Of a stretch of DNA of 64,000 bases, positions 53,628-62,579 are shown piece by piece. The notes beneath the pieces were generated by a model, which ran no database searches, was not told the origin of the DNA, and saw only the letters and a program-made list of their open reading frames with translations. This DNA comes from DATAJX01 sp964601735 (GTDB lineage Bacteria; Pseudomonadota; Alphaproteobacteria; UBA2136; UBA6156): contig CAZROO010000002.1 of the NCBI GenBank assembly GCA_964601735.1, forward strand, positions 62,001 through 126,000, given 5' to 3'. The position numbers were made by a program, and so were the translations under genes. Each line of letters starts with the position of its first letter. Position 1 is the first letter of the stretch.

Positions 53628-55003
53628 TGGCATTGTGGACGATTGACGAAGTGGCCAAGGCGTTGGGCCTTGGAGGCAAGTGGCCCAAAACGGCTATTGA
53701 TTTCGTCACGCAGGACAGCCGCCTGGTCAAACCCGGCAGCCTGTTCGTGGCGCTGGCGGGTACGCCCAGTGGCGGGTTCGTCAGTAGCTTCGCCAGCGCG
53801 CGCGACGGCTGGGAGTTCGCCGCCCAGGCACAAGCCGCAGGCGCTACAGCCATCATTGTCCCACACGAAATCGACGGCATCAAAATCCCGCAACTGGTGG
53901 TGCCTGATACACTGATGGACGGCCTCTGGGCGCTGGCCCGCGCCGCGCGGGCGCGCTTCAAAGGCCCGGTCATCGGCCTCACCGGCAGTGCGGGCAAAAC
54001 CAGCACCAAGGAATTTCTTGCCGCCTATCCCAAAGCCTCGGCCAGCCCCAGCAGTTTCAACAATTTCTGGGGCGTGCCGCTCACGCTCATCAACGCCAAC
54101 CCCAAGGCCAGTCTGTGGGTGGTGGAAATGGGCATGAACCAGCCCGGCGAAATCGCCCGCCTCAGCGAGCTGGCAAGACCCACCGTGGCGCTGGTGGTCA
54201 ACGTCCAGCCGGTGCACCTCGAAAAACTCGGCAGCCTCGAAGCCATCCGCCACGAAAAGGTGAGCATCGCCAAAGGCCTGCCGCCCAAAGAGGGCATACT
54301 GGTGCTGCCGATGGACGTCGACGCGCCGGAATGGATTGGCCACACAATCAGGTTCGGCGACGCCAGTGAAGTACGTGAACTGCACCACAAGGCAGTAGGC
54401 GAGCGCTGGAAAGTTGTAGCCGAAGTACGCAGCGAGCCGGTGCATTTCAGCCTCACGCCCGGCGCCCCGCACCGCCTGCATAACGCGCTGGCGGCGCTGG
54501 CCGCCATCCACGCTGCCGGGTTGGACGTGCAGGCGCTGGCCAAAAAGTTCAACAAGGTAGGTATCATGACGGGCCGCGGCGTCGAACAAACCGCAGGCGG
54601 CATCACCGTCATCGATGATAGCTTCAACGGTAATCCCGCCAGCGTCCGCGCGGCCATCGAAAGCCTGAAGGCTCGCCCCTTAAAGAATGGCCGTCGCATT
54701 GCGATATTGGGTGACATGCTCGAACTGGGCGACGAAGCGCCGAAGTACCATGAAGGTCTGAATGAGTTCCTTATTGGTATCGACGGTATCTACTGCGTCG
54801 GCCACCTGATGCGTCATCTCTACGACCTGCTGCCGGTCGATAAAGGCCTGGGCTGGCACGACGACCCGGCCACCATCGACGTGCAAAAAATCGCCCACCT
54901 GCTGCGTCCGGGCGATGTCGTCGTGGTCAAGGGCAGCAAAAAAATGTTCTGGGTGAACAAGTTTGTGCCCAGGCTGCTGGCGGCCCTGCAATCAAAAGCG
55001 TAG
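53627..55003 (+). CDS. murF: UDP-MurNAc-pentapeptide synthetase MurF
   Basis: 458 aa. Adds D-Ala-D-Ala to the UDP-MurNAc-tripeptide. P-loop GLTGSAGKTSTKE, NNFWGVPLTLINA and DDSFNGNPASVRAAIE are characteristic. Coupled to murE; mraY starts 8 bp after its stop. The D-Ala-D-Ala comes from ddl, encoded in the opposing half of the cluster. Confidence 0.97.
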   Translation: MALWTIDEVAKALGLGGKWPKTAIDFVTQDSRLVKPGSLFVALAGTPSGGFVSSFASARDGWEFAAQAQAAGATAIIVPHEIDGIKIPQLVVPDTLMDGLWALARAARARFKGPVIGLTGSAGKTSTKEFLAAYPKASASPSSFNNFWGVPLTLINANPKASLWVVEMGMNQPGEIARLSELARPTVALVVNVQPVHLEKLGSLEAIRHEKVSIAKGLPPKEGILVLPMDVDAPEWIGHTIRFGDASEVRELHHKAVGERWKVVAEVRSEPVHFSLTPGAPHRLHNALAALAAIHAAGLDVQALAKKFNKVGIMTGRGVEQTAGGITVIDDSFNGNPASVRAAIESLKARPLKNGRRIAILGDMLELGDEAPKYHEGLNEFLIGIDGIYCVGHLMRHLYDLLPVDKGLGWHDDPATIDVQKIAHLLRPGDVVVVKGSKKMFWVNKFVPRLLAALQSKA

Positions 55004-55011
55004 ATTAGGCC

Positions 55012-56091
55012 ATGCTGTATCACTTGCTGTTCCCGCTTACCAAATACGTCAGCTTCTTCAATTTGTTCCAGTACGTCACGGTACGGGCGGGCGGTGCCAT
55101 GCTCACCGCGTTTTTGCTGGCACTGTGGTTCGGCCCCAAACTGATCGTGCATTTCCGCCTCTGGCAAAAGGGCGGCGATACGGTCAAGGAAGTCCTGCCG
55201 CACCAAACCAAGGCTGGAACACCCACTATGGGTGGCGCGCTGGTGGTTTCCACCCTCGTTATCAGCACCTTGCTGTGGTGCGTGCTCACCAACCCCTACG
55301 TCTGGCTGGTGCTCGCCTTGGTGCTGGGCTTCGCCGCACTGGGTTTTGCCGACGACTACCTCAACCTCACCCGCCGCTGGAAGCGCGGTGTACCGGGCCG
55401 CATCCGCCTCGCATCAGGCGCGCTCGTCAGTGCGGCGTTTGTGGGTGGGTATGTCGCCATTTTCGGCCACGAAGCGACAGTGGTGCACATGCCGTTCTTC
55501 AAGCTGGCGGCGCTGGATTTCGGCCTCTATGGTTTTGTTTTGTTTTCTATTTTCGTCATCGTCGGTAGCGCCAACGCCGTCAACCTGACAGATGGCCTCG
55601 ATGGTCTCGTCAGCATCCCAGCCGTCATCGTCGCTACCACGCTGGCGGTTCTCTCTTACGTCATCGGCCGCGCCGATTACACCGCCTACCTGCACCTGGC
55701 GCACCTGCCGGGCGCGGGCGAAGTGGCAGTAATGTGTGCCGCGCTGGCAGGCGCCATGCTTGGCTTCCTGTGGTTTAACGCACCGCCCGCGCGCATTTTT
55801 CTGGGCGATACCGGCTCGCTCCCAGTAGGTGCCATGCTCGGCGCGGTGGCGGTGCTCATCAAGCAGGAGTTCGCGCTGGCCATCATCGGCGGCCTGTTCG
55901 TGCTCGAAACTTTCTCTGTCATCATCCAGGTCATGAGCTTTAAGCTCACCGGCAAGCGGGTATTCCGCATGGCGCCGCTGCACCACCATTTCGAGCAACT
56001 CGGCTGGCCCGAAAGCACCATCGTGGTACGCTTCTGGATCATCAGCCTCATCCTTGCCCTGCTGGGCCTCGCCACGCTCAAGCTGCGGTAG
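55012..56091 (+). CDS. mraY: Phospho-MurNAc-pentapeptide transferase MraY
   Basis: 359 aa, about ten membrane helices. Makes lipid I on undecaprenyl phosphate. Catalytic FADDYLNL and NLTDGLDGL motifs, plus TPTMGG and MAPLHHHFE near the C-terminus, are all intact. Follows murF as usual. Confidence 0.98.
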   Translation: MLYHLLFPLTKYVSFFNLFQYVTVRAGGAMLTAFLLALWFGPKLIVHFRLWQKGGDTVKEVLPHQTKAGTPTMGGALVVSTLVISTLLWCVLTNPYVWLVLALVLGFAALGFADDYLNLTRRWKRGVPGRIRLASGALVSAAFVGGYVAIFGHEATVVHMPFFKLAALDFGLYGFVLFSIFVIVGSANAVNLTDGLDGLVSIPAVIVATTLAVLSYVIGRADYTAYLHLAHLPGAGEVAVMCAALAGAMLGFLWFNAPPARIFLGDTGSLPVGAMLGAVAVLIKQEFALAIIGGLFVLETFSVIIQVMSFKLTGKRVFRMAPLHHHFEQLGWPESTIVVRFWIISLILALLGLATLKLR

Positions 56092-56094
56092 TTT

Positions 56095-57462
56095 ATGCCT
56101 GATCTTCCCAAGAGTATGAAACTCGGTTTTACCAAAGCGGTACTGGTACACGGGCTGGGGCTGACCGGCACGGCGGTGGCTGCCGAACTTGCACGCCGCG
56201 GCGTAAAGGTACTGGCCTGGGACGACAAACCCGAAAACCGCGCCAGCCTGCCCGCTGGTGTCGAACTCGCCTCCGCCACGCCCGACTGGAGCACCATCGA
56301 AGCCGTCATTAAAAGCCCAGGTATTTCCATGACTCATGGTCTGGTCAAAGCCGCGCAGGCCGCCGGGGTGGCCGTGATGGGTGATATGGATTTGCTCTGG
56401 CGTCGTGAGCAGGGCAGGGGTACCAAATTCATCGGCATCACCGGCACCAACGGCAAAAGCACCACCACCGCGCTCGTTGGCCACATCCTTAAAAACGCAG
56501 GCGTGCCAGTGGCGGTGGGTGGCAACATCGGCGAGCCGGTGCTGGGCCTGCCCGAGCTGCCCGAAGGCGGCTGGTACGTGCTGGAGATGAGCAGCTTCCA
56601 ACTCGAAACGCTGGCCGAGCTCAAGGTGGACGGCGGCCTGCTGCTGAACCTCACCCCCGACCACCTCGACCGACACGGCGACATGGAAGGCTACCTCGCC
56701 ACCAAGCTGCGCCTGTTCAAACTGGCACAGGAGAACGCGGTGAAGGTGCTCGGCATCGACTCCGCACCGCTCAAGCAACTGGTGCGCAAGGGCGGCTTCA
56801 CCAGCGTGAGCGTCACCGGCGAACTGGCCAGTTATCAAGTCGACGATGCAGGCGAACTGTGGCGTGGCGATAAACTGATGGGTGATGTCAGCGTGTTCGA
56901 GCGACTCCCCGGTGCGCACAACTGGCAAAACATCGCCTGTGCCTACGCGCTGCTCAAAGGCCTCAAGCTGGTCAGCGACGCGGAATTCTTTACCGGCGTG
57001 CAAACTTTCACCGGCCTGCCGCACCGGCTGGAGCGCGTGCGCCAAATTGATACGAGCTTTGGCAACGTGGGCTTCATCAACGACAGTAAAGCCACCAACG
57101 GCGACAGCGTCGTGCCCGCGCTCAAAAGCTTCGGCGACATTTTCTGGATTTGCGGTGGGCGGCCCAAAAGCGACGGGCTCGACGGCGTCATCAACGCAGG
57201 CGTACTCGGCAGCGTGCGCGCGGCCTTCACCATCGGCGAAGCCGGCCACGATTTCGCTATGGCACTGCGCGGGCAGGGCGTGCAGGCCTACGAGTGCGGC
57301 ACGCTCGACAAAGCCATCCGCGACGCCTACGCCGCCGCCAAACAAAGCAATCTCGAAAAACCCGTGGTGCTGCTCTCCCCCGCCTGCGCCAGCTACGACC
57401 AGTTCCGCAACTACGAGCAACGCGGCGAAGCCTTCGCCAAAATCGTCCGGGGGCTCGACTAA
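56095..57462 (+). CDS. murD: UDP-MurNAc-L-alanine:D-glutamate ligase MurD
   Basis: 455 aa. P-loop GITGTNGKSTTTALVGH, LNLTPDHLDRHG and NDSKATNGDS are diagnostic. It starts 3 bp after mraY. Its last 4 bp overlap the 3' end of lpxC on the opposite strand, so the two halves of the dcw cluster meet here. In the canonical order ftsW, murG and murC would follow. Confidence 0.97.
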   Translation: MPDLPKSMKLGFTKAVLVHGLGLTGTAVAAELARRGVKVLAWDDKPENRASLPAGVELASATPDWSTIEAVIKSPGISMTHGLVKAAQAAGVAVMGDMDLLWRREQGRGTKFIGITGTNGKSTTTALVGHILKNAGVPVAVGGNIGEPVLGLPELPEGGWYVLEMSSFQLETLAELKVDGGLLLNLTPDHLDRHGDMEGYLATKLRLFKLAQENAVKVLGIDSAPLKQLVRKGGFTSVSVTGELASYQVDDAGELWRGDKLMGDVSVFERLPGAHNWQNIACAYALLKGLKLVSDAEFFTGVQTFTGLPHRLERVRQIDTSFGNVGFINDSKATNGDSVVPALKSFGDIFWICGGRPKSDGLDGVINAGVLGSVRAAFTIGEAGHDFAMALRGQGVQAYECGTLDKAIRDAYAAAKQSNLEKPVVLLSPACASYDQFRNYEQRGEAFAKIVRGLD

Positions 57463-58274
57463 ACCAGTTTCCGCAGCAGCATATTGTTAACGGTATGCCC
57501 GGGCCGGTCGAGCGTAAAAGCGCCCAGCACCGGCTTACCGGCAAGGAACAGGTCGCCGATGGCATCGAGCGTTTTGTGGCGCACGGCTTCGTCGGCAAAG
57601 CGCAAACCACCGGGGTTCATGACCTCGCCGTTGTTGAGGAACATGACGCCGCCCTCAAGGCTGGCACCCTTGGCAAAACCGGCGGCCTGCGCCTGCTTGA
57701 GTTCGTCCTCGAGAATAAAGGTGCGCGCCGGAGCGATTTCAGCCTTATAGATTTCCGGCGTCAGCGTGCCGTGCCAGCGCTGCGCGCCGATTTTGGGGTG
57801 GGGAAAATCCACGCGGCAATCAAGGGTAAAGCTGCTGGCTGGCGCCGCCGTCAACGTGCGGTTGTTGTCCTCAAGACTGACCGGCTGGGCCACCTTCAAA
57901 AACTCGATGGGCTCATCAAGGCTCATGATGCGTGCCTGCTCGAGCAACTGCACCCAGGGCAGGGCCGATCCGTCCAGAATAGGCACTTCCGGCCCATCCA
58001 CTTCAATTTCGATATCGGTGATGCCCATGCCGTGCAACGCCGAGAGCAAATGCTCAACGGTGGAAAGCGTCGTGCCGTGAGAATTCGTCAGCAGTGTGCA
58101 CAGCGGGCTGGGGCGGGCATTCTGCGGCGCGAGCGTAAAGCTTTGGGGGTGCATGTCGGTGCGCGTCAGCGCAATGCCATCCTCAAATGGCGCCAGCGTG
58201 ACCTTGGCTTTCACACCGGTATGAACACCGATGCCCTCAATACTGACTTCGTGGGAAATGGTTTGGCGGAACAT
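57459..58274 (-). CDS. lpxC: UDP-3-O-acyl-N-acetylglucosamine deacetylase LpxC
   Basis: 271 aa. Commits UDP-GlcNAc to lipid A synthesis. Zinc ligands are in STVEHLLSALHGMGI (His) and HKTLDAIGDLFLAG (His and Asp). DGSALPWVQLL is also conserved. It is about 30 residues shorter than the E. coli enzyme, mainly at the C-terminus, where it converges on murD. Canonical position after ftsZ. Confidence 0.96.
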   Translation of the reverse strand: MFRQTISHEVSIEGIGVHTGVKAKVTLAPFEDGIALTRTDMHPQSFTLAPQNARPSPLCTLLTNSHGTTLSTVEHLLSALHGMGITDIEIEVDGPEVPILDGSALPWVQLLEQARIMSLDEPIEFLKVAQPVSLEDNNRTLTAAPASSFTLDCRVDFPHPKIGAQRWHGTLTPEIYKAEIAPARTFILEDELKQAQAAGFAKGASLEGGVMFLNNGEVMNPGGLRFADEAVRHKTLDAIGDLFLAGKPVLGAFTLDRPGHTVNNMLLRKLV

Positions 58275-58329
58275 GCCGCCCTTATAGCATGAAAAGGGCG
58301 GCTGAGCCGCCCCAAATCAGGTAAGCGGG

Positions 58330-59505
58330 TTAATTCGCCTGACGACGCAGGAAAGCCGGGATTTCCAAATCGCCCCATTCATCGTCCTCCGCGGCTTCCT
58401 TGGCCTTGGCCTTGGTGGCGGCGGCGGTAAAATCCTTCACGTTCTGCACCGGAGCCGTCTCTTCAACGTGCTTGGGCTCCATCTTGGCAGCAGGCTTCAG
58501 CGCATTGAGGTCAAACGTACCGGTCGACTTCTTCTTGCCTTCGCCCAGGCCGGTGGCCACAACGGACACGCGAATCTTGCCCTTGAGGCTGGAATCGAAC
58601 GCAGTGCCGAAAATAATGTTGGCTTCGGGGTCGACTTCCTCACGGATACGGTTGGCGGCTTCGTCCACTTCGTATAGTTGCAGGTCGTCTTCCGAGGCCG
58701 TGATGTTGATGAGAACGCCCTTGGCGCCGGAAAGGCTGATACCGTCCAGCAGCGGGCTGGAAATGGCCTGCTCGGCGGCTTGGATGGCCCGGCGTTCGCC
58801 TTCGGCTTCACCCGCGCCCATCATGGCCTGACCCATCTCGCTCATCACGGTCTTGATGTCATTGAAGTCGAGATTGATATGGCCGGGCACCAGCATCAGG
58901 TCAGTCACGCCACGCACACCCTTATAAAGGATGTCGTCAGCCATCTTGAAAGCTTCCTTCAACGTAGTGCGCTCGGTGGCCACGCGGAAAAGGTTTTGGT
59001 TCGGAATGACGATGACGGTATCGGCAATTTCCTGCAACTGGCCCACGCCGCCTTCTGCCACGCGCATGCGGCGGTTGCCTTCAAATGCAAACGGCTTGGT
59101 GACCACGGCAACGGTTAAAATCCCTTGCTCGCGCGCTGCGCGGGCAATAACCGGGGCTGCGCCGGTGCCGGTGCCGCCGCCCATGCCGGCGGTGATGAAC
59201 ACCATGTGGCTGCCGCGGATGGCTTCGCAAATTTCTTCGTACGATTCCTCGGCGGCGGCGGCACCCACTTCGGGGTTGGCGCCCGCGCCCAGGCCTTCGG
59301 TCAGGGTACGGCCCAGGTGGAGTTTGATTTCGGCGCTTTGGCGTTCCATCACCTGCATGTCGGTGTTCGATACCGCAAAGGTGGCGCCGCGCAGCTCGGC
59401 CTTAATCATGTTCTCGACAGCGTTGCCGCCCGCGCCGCCCACGCCGATGACCATGATACGGGGCTGGTGGACGTTTTCCTTCACCATGCTGATATTGAGC
59501 GACAT
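58330..59505 (-). CDS. ftsZ: Cell division GTPase FtsZ
   Basis: 391 aa, tubulin-like. GTP-binding GGGTGTG at residues 109-115, N-terminal GVGGAGGNAV, and the C-terminal conserved peptide DLEIPAFLRRQAN for binding FtsA. The linker is short compared with the long linkers of many alphaproteobacterial FtsZs. The ATG at 59505 (MSLNISMVKE) is preferred; the frame extends upstream without family similarity. ftsA is separated from it by an opposing gene. Confidence 0.98.
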   Translation of the reverse strand: MSLNISMVKENVHQPRIMVIGVGGAGGNAVENMIKAELRGATFAVSNTDMQVMERQSAEIKLHLGRTLTEGLGAGANPEVGAAAAEESYEEICEAIRGSHMVFITAGMGGGTGTGAAPVIARAAREQGILTVAVVTKPFAFEGNRRMRVAEGGVGQLQEIADTVIVIPNQNLFRVATERTTLKEAFKMADDILYKGVRGVTDLMLVPGHINLDFNDIKTVMSEMGQAMMGAGEAEGERRAIQAAEQAISSPLLDGISLSGAKGVLINITASEDDLQLYEVDEAANRIREEVDPEANIIFGTAFDSSLKGKIRVSVVATGLGEGKKKSTGTFDLNALKPAAKMEPKHVEETAPVQNVKDFTAAATKAKAKEAAEDDEWGDLEIPAFLRRQAN

Positions 59506-59643
59506 CTGTCTTCTTTCGTAACTTTTTATTCTGGCGGGTGAGCCGAACTTGGAATCGATGTTACGCACCTGCGCCGCCGCGCGCCATACCAATGCTGAAA
59601 AACCCGCCACACACACAAGAGAAATTGCCTACCCCGTGCGCTG

Positions 59644-59672
59644 TTGTGGTCACAGTTTATCTTTAGTATACA
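59644..59672 (+). promoter_or_regulatory. Possible promoter of the 59706 gene
   Basis: TTGTGG, 17-bp spacer, TATACA, starting 62 bp and ending 34 bp before the ATG. The -10 is good and the -35 weak. Confidence 0.4.
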
Positions 59673-59705
59673 AAATTAAGCCTTAACTCGTTGAGAGGAA
59701 ACATC

Positions 59706-60254
59706 ATGAATATCGTTTATGCACGGCAGCCGTTGCCGCCCTTGGTTGATGGCAAGGTACCCAATAGCATGTTTCTGTTTGGCCCCACGCCACGTGAAGA
59801 GAACATACCAAGCTGGCGCCCTCGGGCGCTGGATTTTCTGCGACAAGCACGGTTTAACGGCGTTGTGTTCGTACCGGAAAACGAAGAGTGGGGCCTGGAT
59901 AAGGTCATTTATGAAGAACAGACCCGCTGGGAAATCACCGCAGCAGGCATCAGCAAGGTACGCGTGGTATGGATTCCACGCGAGCTGGCGCATATGCCTG
60001 CCTTTACCACCAATACCGAGTACGGCTTCGTTATCGCCTTCGACCCCGGAAGCGTAGTATTGGGTTGCCCGATGGGTGCCGTTAAGGTGGCCTACCAAAA
60101 GCAGCTGGCGCGGGACATTATGCTGCTGCATGCGGCCTTTGAAGCCGACATTGTACGCCGGTATGGCCAAGCTGCGCCGTTACCGGAACCTATCCATACG
60201 TTTGAAACGTTGGAAGAAACTCTGTTCAAGGCCGTTGAAATAGCCGCTGCGTGA
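59706..60254 (+). CDS. Nucleoside 2-deoxyribosyltransferase-like protein
   Basis: 182 aa. The order SMFLFGPTPRE, SWRPRALDFL, FNGVVFVPENEEW, YEEQTRWE, VWIPRELAHMPAFTTNTEYG and VVLGCPMGAVKVAYQ matches the Nuc_deoxyri_tr2 (Rossmann-like) family. Members are thought to act on nucleosides or nucleotide-like signals; the substrate is unknown. The Glu in TTNTEYG is the likely catalytic residue. GAGAGG precedes the ATG. It has its own terminator and lies opposite to, and between, ftsZ and ftsA, so it is an insertion into the dcw cluster. Confidence 0.8.
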   Translation: MNIVYARQPLPPLVDGKVPNSMFLFGPTPREENIPSWRPRALDFLRQARFNGVVFVPENEEWGLDKVIYEEQTRWEITAAGISKVRVVWIPRELAHMPAFTTNTEYGFVIAFDPGSVVLGCPMGAVKVAYQKQLARDIMLLHAAFEADIVRRYGQAAPLPEPIHTFETLEETLFKAVEIAAA

Positions 60255-60283
60255 AAAAAGCCGCCCCATAGGGCGGCTTTTTT
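60254..60283. terminator. Bidirectional terminator
   Basis: AAAAAAGCCGCCC-CATA-GGGCGGCTTTTTT between the transferase-like gene and ftsA. It probably ends ftsA transcription, so ftsZ would need its own promoter. Confidence 0.9.
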
Positions 60284-60287
60284 AAAT

Positions 60288-61535
60288 TCAAGAAGCGAAC
60301 CGCAAAAGCCGGGCCATATTACCCACCCATTGCCCCAGCTTGCCGTCCTTTACGCGCACGCGGCTGGCCTGCGCGGCCTGGCGGGCGCCGTACATCAGCA
60401 GGCCCACGCCGGTGGCAAAGGCGGGGGCCGAAGAAAGGTCTGTCAGGCCCTGCACGCCGTTGGGGCGGGCGAGGCGAACACTCTTATCCATCACCACTTC
60501 GGCGAGTTGGCGCAGGCCGGTAAGCTGCGAACCGCCGCCGGTCAGCACCACGCGGCGGCCGATGGCGTTTTCGTAGCCGCTCTGTTCAATCTTGTCGCGA
60601 ATCAGCTCCAGCATTTCCTCGCAACGCGGCTGGATGATGCCGGAGAGCGCGCTCTTGGTCATGCGGATGGGCTCGTTGCCGGCATCCTCGCCCACCACGG
60701 GGATTTCAATCTCATCATCGGCGGTAATCAGGCTGGAAAGCGCGCAACCGTGCAGTACCTTGATGCGCTCTGCGGCGGAAAGCGGGGTGGAAATGCCACG
60801 CGCGATGTCGGCGGTCACATGCTGGCCGCCAATCGGAATCACGCCGGTGTAAACCAGCGCGCCGTCGGCATAAATGGCGATGTCCGAACTGCCGCCACCA
60901 ATGTCCACCAGCGCCACGCCAAGCTCGCGCTCGTCGTTCACCAGCGTCGAAAGCGCGCTGGCATAAGGCTGTACCACAAGGTCCTGCACTTCAAGGTTGG
61001 CGCGTTCCACACAACGCACCACGTTGCGCAGCGCGGCGGTGGGGGCGGTGATGATGTGTACGTCGGCCTCGAGGCGGGCGCCGGTCATGCCGCGCGGGTC
61101 ACGGATGTCTGCCTGGCTGTCGAGCACGTACTTGGTGGCCTGGGCGTGGATAATCTGGCGGTCGCCCTCAATCTGGCGGGCGCGGGCCACGTCGATGACC
61201 TTGAACACGTCGGCATCAGAAACCTCGTGGTTGGCATTCAACACCACCAGCCCGTCGGTCACGTGGCTCTTCAGGCCGACCCCGCCAAGGCTGACGAGCA
61301 CGCCGGAAATCTCAACCCCCGCCATGTCCTCCGCCGCATGCACGGCTTCGCGGATGGCGGTCTCAGTCCGGTCCATGTCCACGATCTGGCCTTTTTTGAG
61401 GCCTGTGGAGGCATGCTGGCCGTAGCCCAGCACGTGTGGATTATAGAATTCGTCCAGTTCTGCGATAAAACACGCAACCTTGCTGCTGCCGATATCCAGC
61501 CCGGCGATAATCCGATTGCGACCGCGAGTGACCAT
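60288..61535 (-). CDS. ftsA: Cell division protein FtsA
   Basis: 415-aa actin-like membrane anchor of the Z ring. ATPase motifs GLDIGSSKVA (phosphate 1), VDIGGGSSDIAIY (phosphate 2) and VVLTGGGSQLTGL (adenosine) are present. The C-terminal amphipathic helix (WVGNMARLLRFAS) would bind the membrane. ATG at 61535, 7 bp from the large inverted repeat that separates it from ftsQ. Confidence 0.96.
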   Translation of the reverse strand: MVTRGRNRIIAGLDIGSSKVACFIAELDEFYNPHVLGYGQHASTGLKKGQIVDMDRTETAIREAVHAAEDMAGVEISGVLVSLGGVGLKSHVTDGLVVLNANHEVSDADVFKVIDVARARQIEGDRQIIHAQATKYVLDSQADIRDPRGMTGARLEADVHIITAPTAALRNVVRCVERANLEVQDLVVQPYASALSTLVNDERELGVALVDIGGGSSDIAIYADGALVYTGVIPIGGQHVTADIARGISTPLSAAERIKVLHGCALSSLITADDEIEIPVVGEDAGNEPIRMTKSALSGIIQPRCEEMLELIRDKIEQSGYENAIGRRVVLTGGGSQLTGLRQLAEVVMDKSVRLARPNGVQGLTDLSSAPAFATGVGLLMYGARQAAQASRVRVKDGKLGQWVGNMARLLRFAS

Positions 61536-61541
61536 GAGCGA

Positions 61542-61726
61542 GAGCCTACATCCCTATATTTTGTTGAGCTGTGCCGCTAACCGGCGGGATGATGAAATGT
61601 GGCGCGGCGAAGCGCGGTGATGACGGAGCCATCATAAGCGAGACGCGACGCATTTTAGCGCCCGGCCGGTTGCGGCCCGAAGGGTTGAGCTTCAACACAG
61701 CCAACAAAATATAGGGATGTAGGCTC
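61542..61726. repeat. 185-bp long inverted repeat filling the ftsQ-ftsA gap
   Basis: Left arm 61542-61573 (GAGCCTACATCCCTATATTT, then TGTTGAGCTGTG) and right arm 61696-61726 are reverse complements with only one or two differences. Pairing continues inward (GCCGCTAACCGG with CCGGTTGCGGC; AAATG-G-CGCG with CGCG-CGCATTTT) to a central TGATG/CATCA hairpin. It has MITE-like size and form but no ORF. Confidence 0.85.
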
Positions 61727-61728
61727 AT

Positions 61729-62547
61729 TTATCCTTCCGTCGCGGGTTTATTGGTAACAGGCGTGTCTTTAACTTCCTGAGGTAACTGCAATATCACGCG
61801 GTCGGGTAGGCGCAAATCCACCGTGCCTGCATTGAGGGTAAGGATGTGGCGCGTTTGCTCTAGCGTATTCAGGGTGCCCAGCGCGGCAGCCGGGTCGTTC
61901 TCCGGTAGTTTCACCATCACCCCGCTGGCAAACGTCAAATCCCAGCGGCGTTCGCCCACCCATTCAACCTTTTTAAGCTGGCTTTCCAGGGCGGGCCATT
62001 CGGCTAGCAGGGCAAACAGCTTGGGCGCGGCGGCGGCGCTGCCGGTGCCTCGCAACTCCGGTAGGTTGCCGAATTCATAAGAGTTGCCTGAGGCACCCAC
62101 CGGGTTAATCAGTGCCCCATCCTTGGTGACGATATAAGTCTTGCCGTCCTGTTTGATGATAGCCAGCGGTACATGCTCATACAACGAAACCTTGATGTTG
62201 GCGGGTAGTTGCCGTTCCACCGCCGCCAGCCGCACCCAGGGCAGTTCTTCCAGGCGTGCGCGGGCGGCACGGGCGTCAAAACCCACCAGCGGGTCGCCTT
62301 TTTGCAGGCCGAGGGCTTGGGTCAATTGGTCCTTGGTGGTAAAAACCGCACCTTCAACCGTCACCTGTTCCACCCGCGCGCCGGTGGCTTGGGCCACCTT
62401 GTCCACTGTCCAGGCCGCCACCGGCACATGCCAGTGCCAAACGGTCCCGGCGGCAACAAGCACCCCCGTCCAGATACCGACCTTAAGCCCATTCTCCTTG
62501 GCAAACCTAATCCAACGCTGCACGCGCGCCTTAGGCTCCTGGGCCAC
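61729..62547 (-). CDS. ftsQ: Cell division protein FtsQ
   Basis: 272-aa bitopic protein. One membrane helix (GLKVGIWTGVLVAAGTVWHW) is followed by a POTRA domain (VEQVTVEGAVFTTKDQL, PWVRLAAVERQLP) and the beta domain. Forms FtsQLB with ftsL of the opposite half cluster. It lies 32 bp after ddl and ends 2 bp from the inverted repeat. Confidence 0.93.
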   Translation of the reverse strand: MAQEPKARVQRWIRFAKENGLKVGIWTGVLVAAGTVWHWHVPVAAWTVDKVAQATGARVEQVTVEGAVFTTKDQLTQALGLQKGDPLVGFDARAARARLEELPWVRLAAVERQLPANIKVSLYEHVPLAIIKQDGKTYIVTKDGALINPVGASGNSYEFGNLPELRGTGSAAAAPKLFALLAEWPALESQLKKVEWVGERRWDLTFASGVMVKLPENDPAAALGTLNTLEQTRHILTLNAGTVDLRLPDRVILQLPQEVKDTPVTNKPATEG

Positions 62548-62579
62548 CCCCAGGTTAGGCTTAAAGGCATGCAGTTCGG

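Noticed and set aside
55414..57420. 668-aa open frame antisense to mraY/murD
   Set aside because: Shadow of two well-supported genes; no family features.
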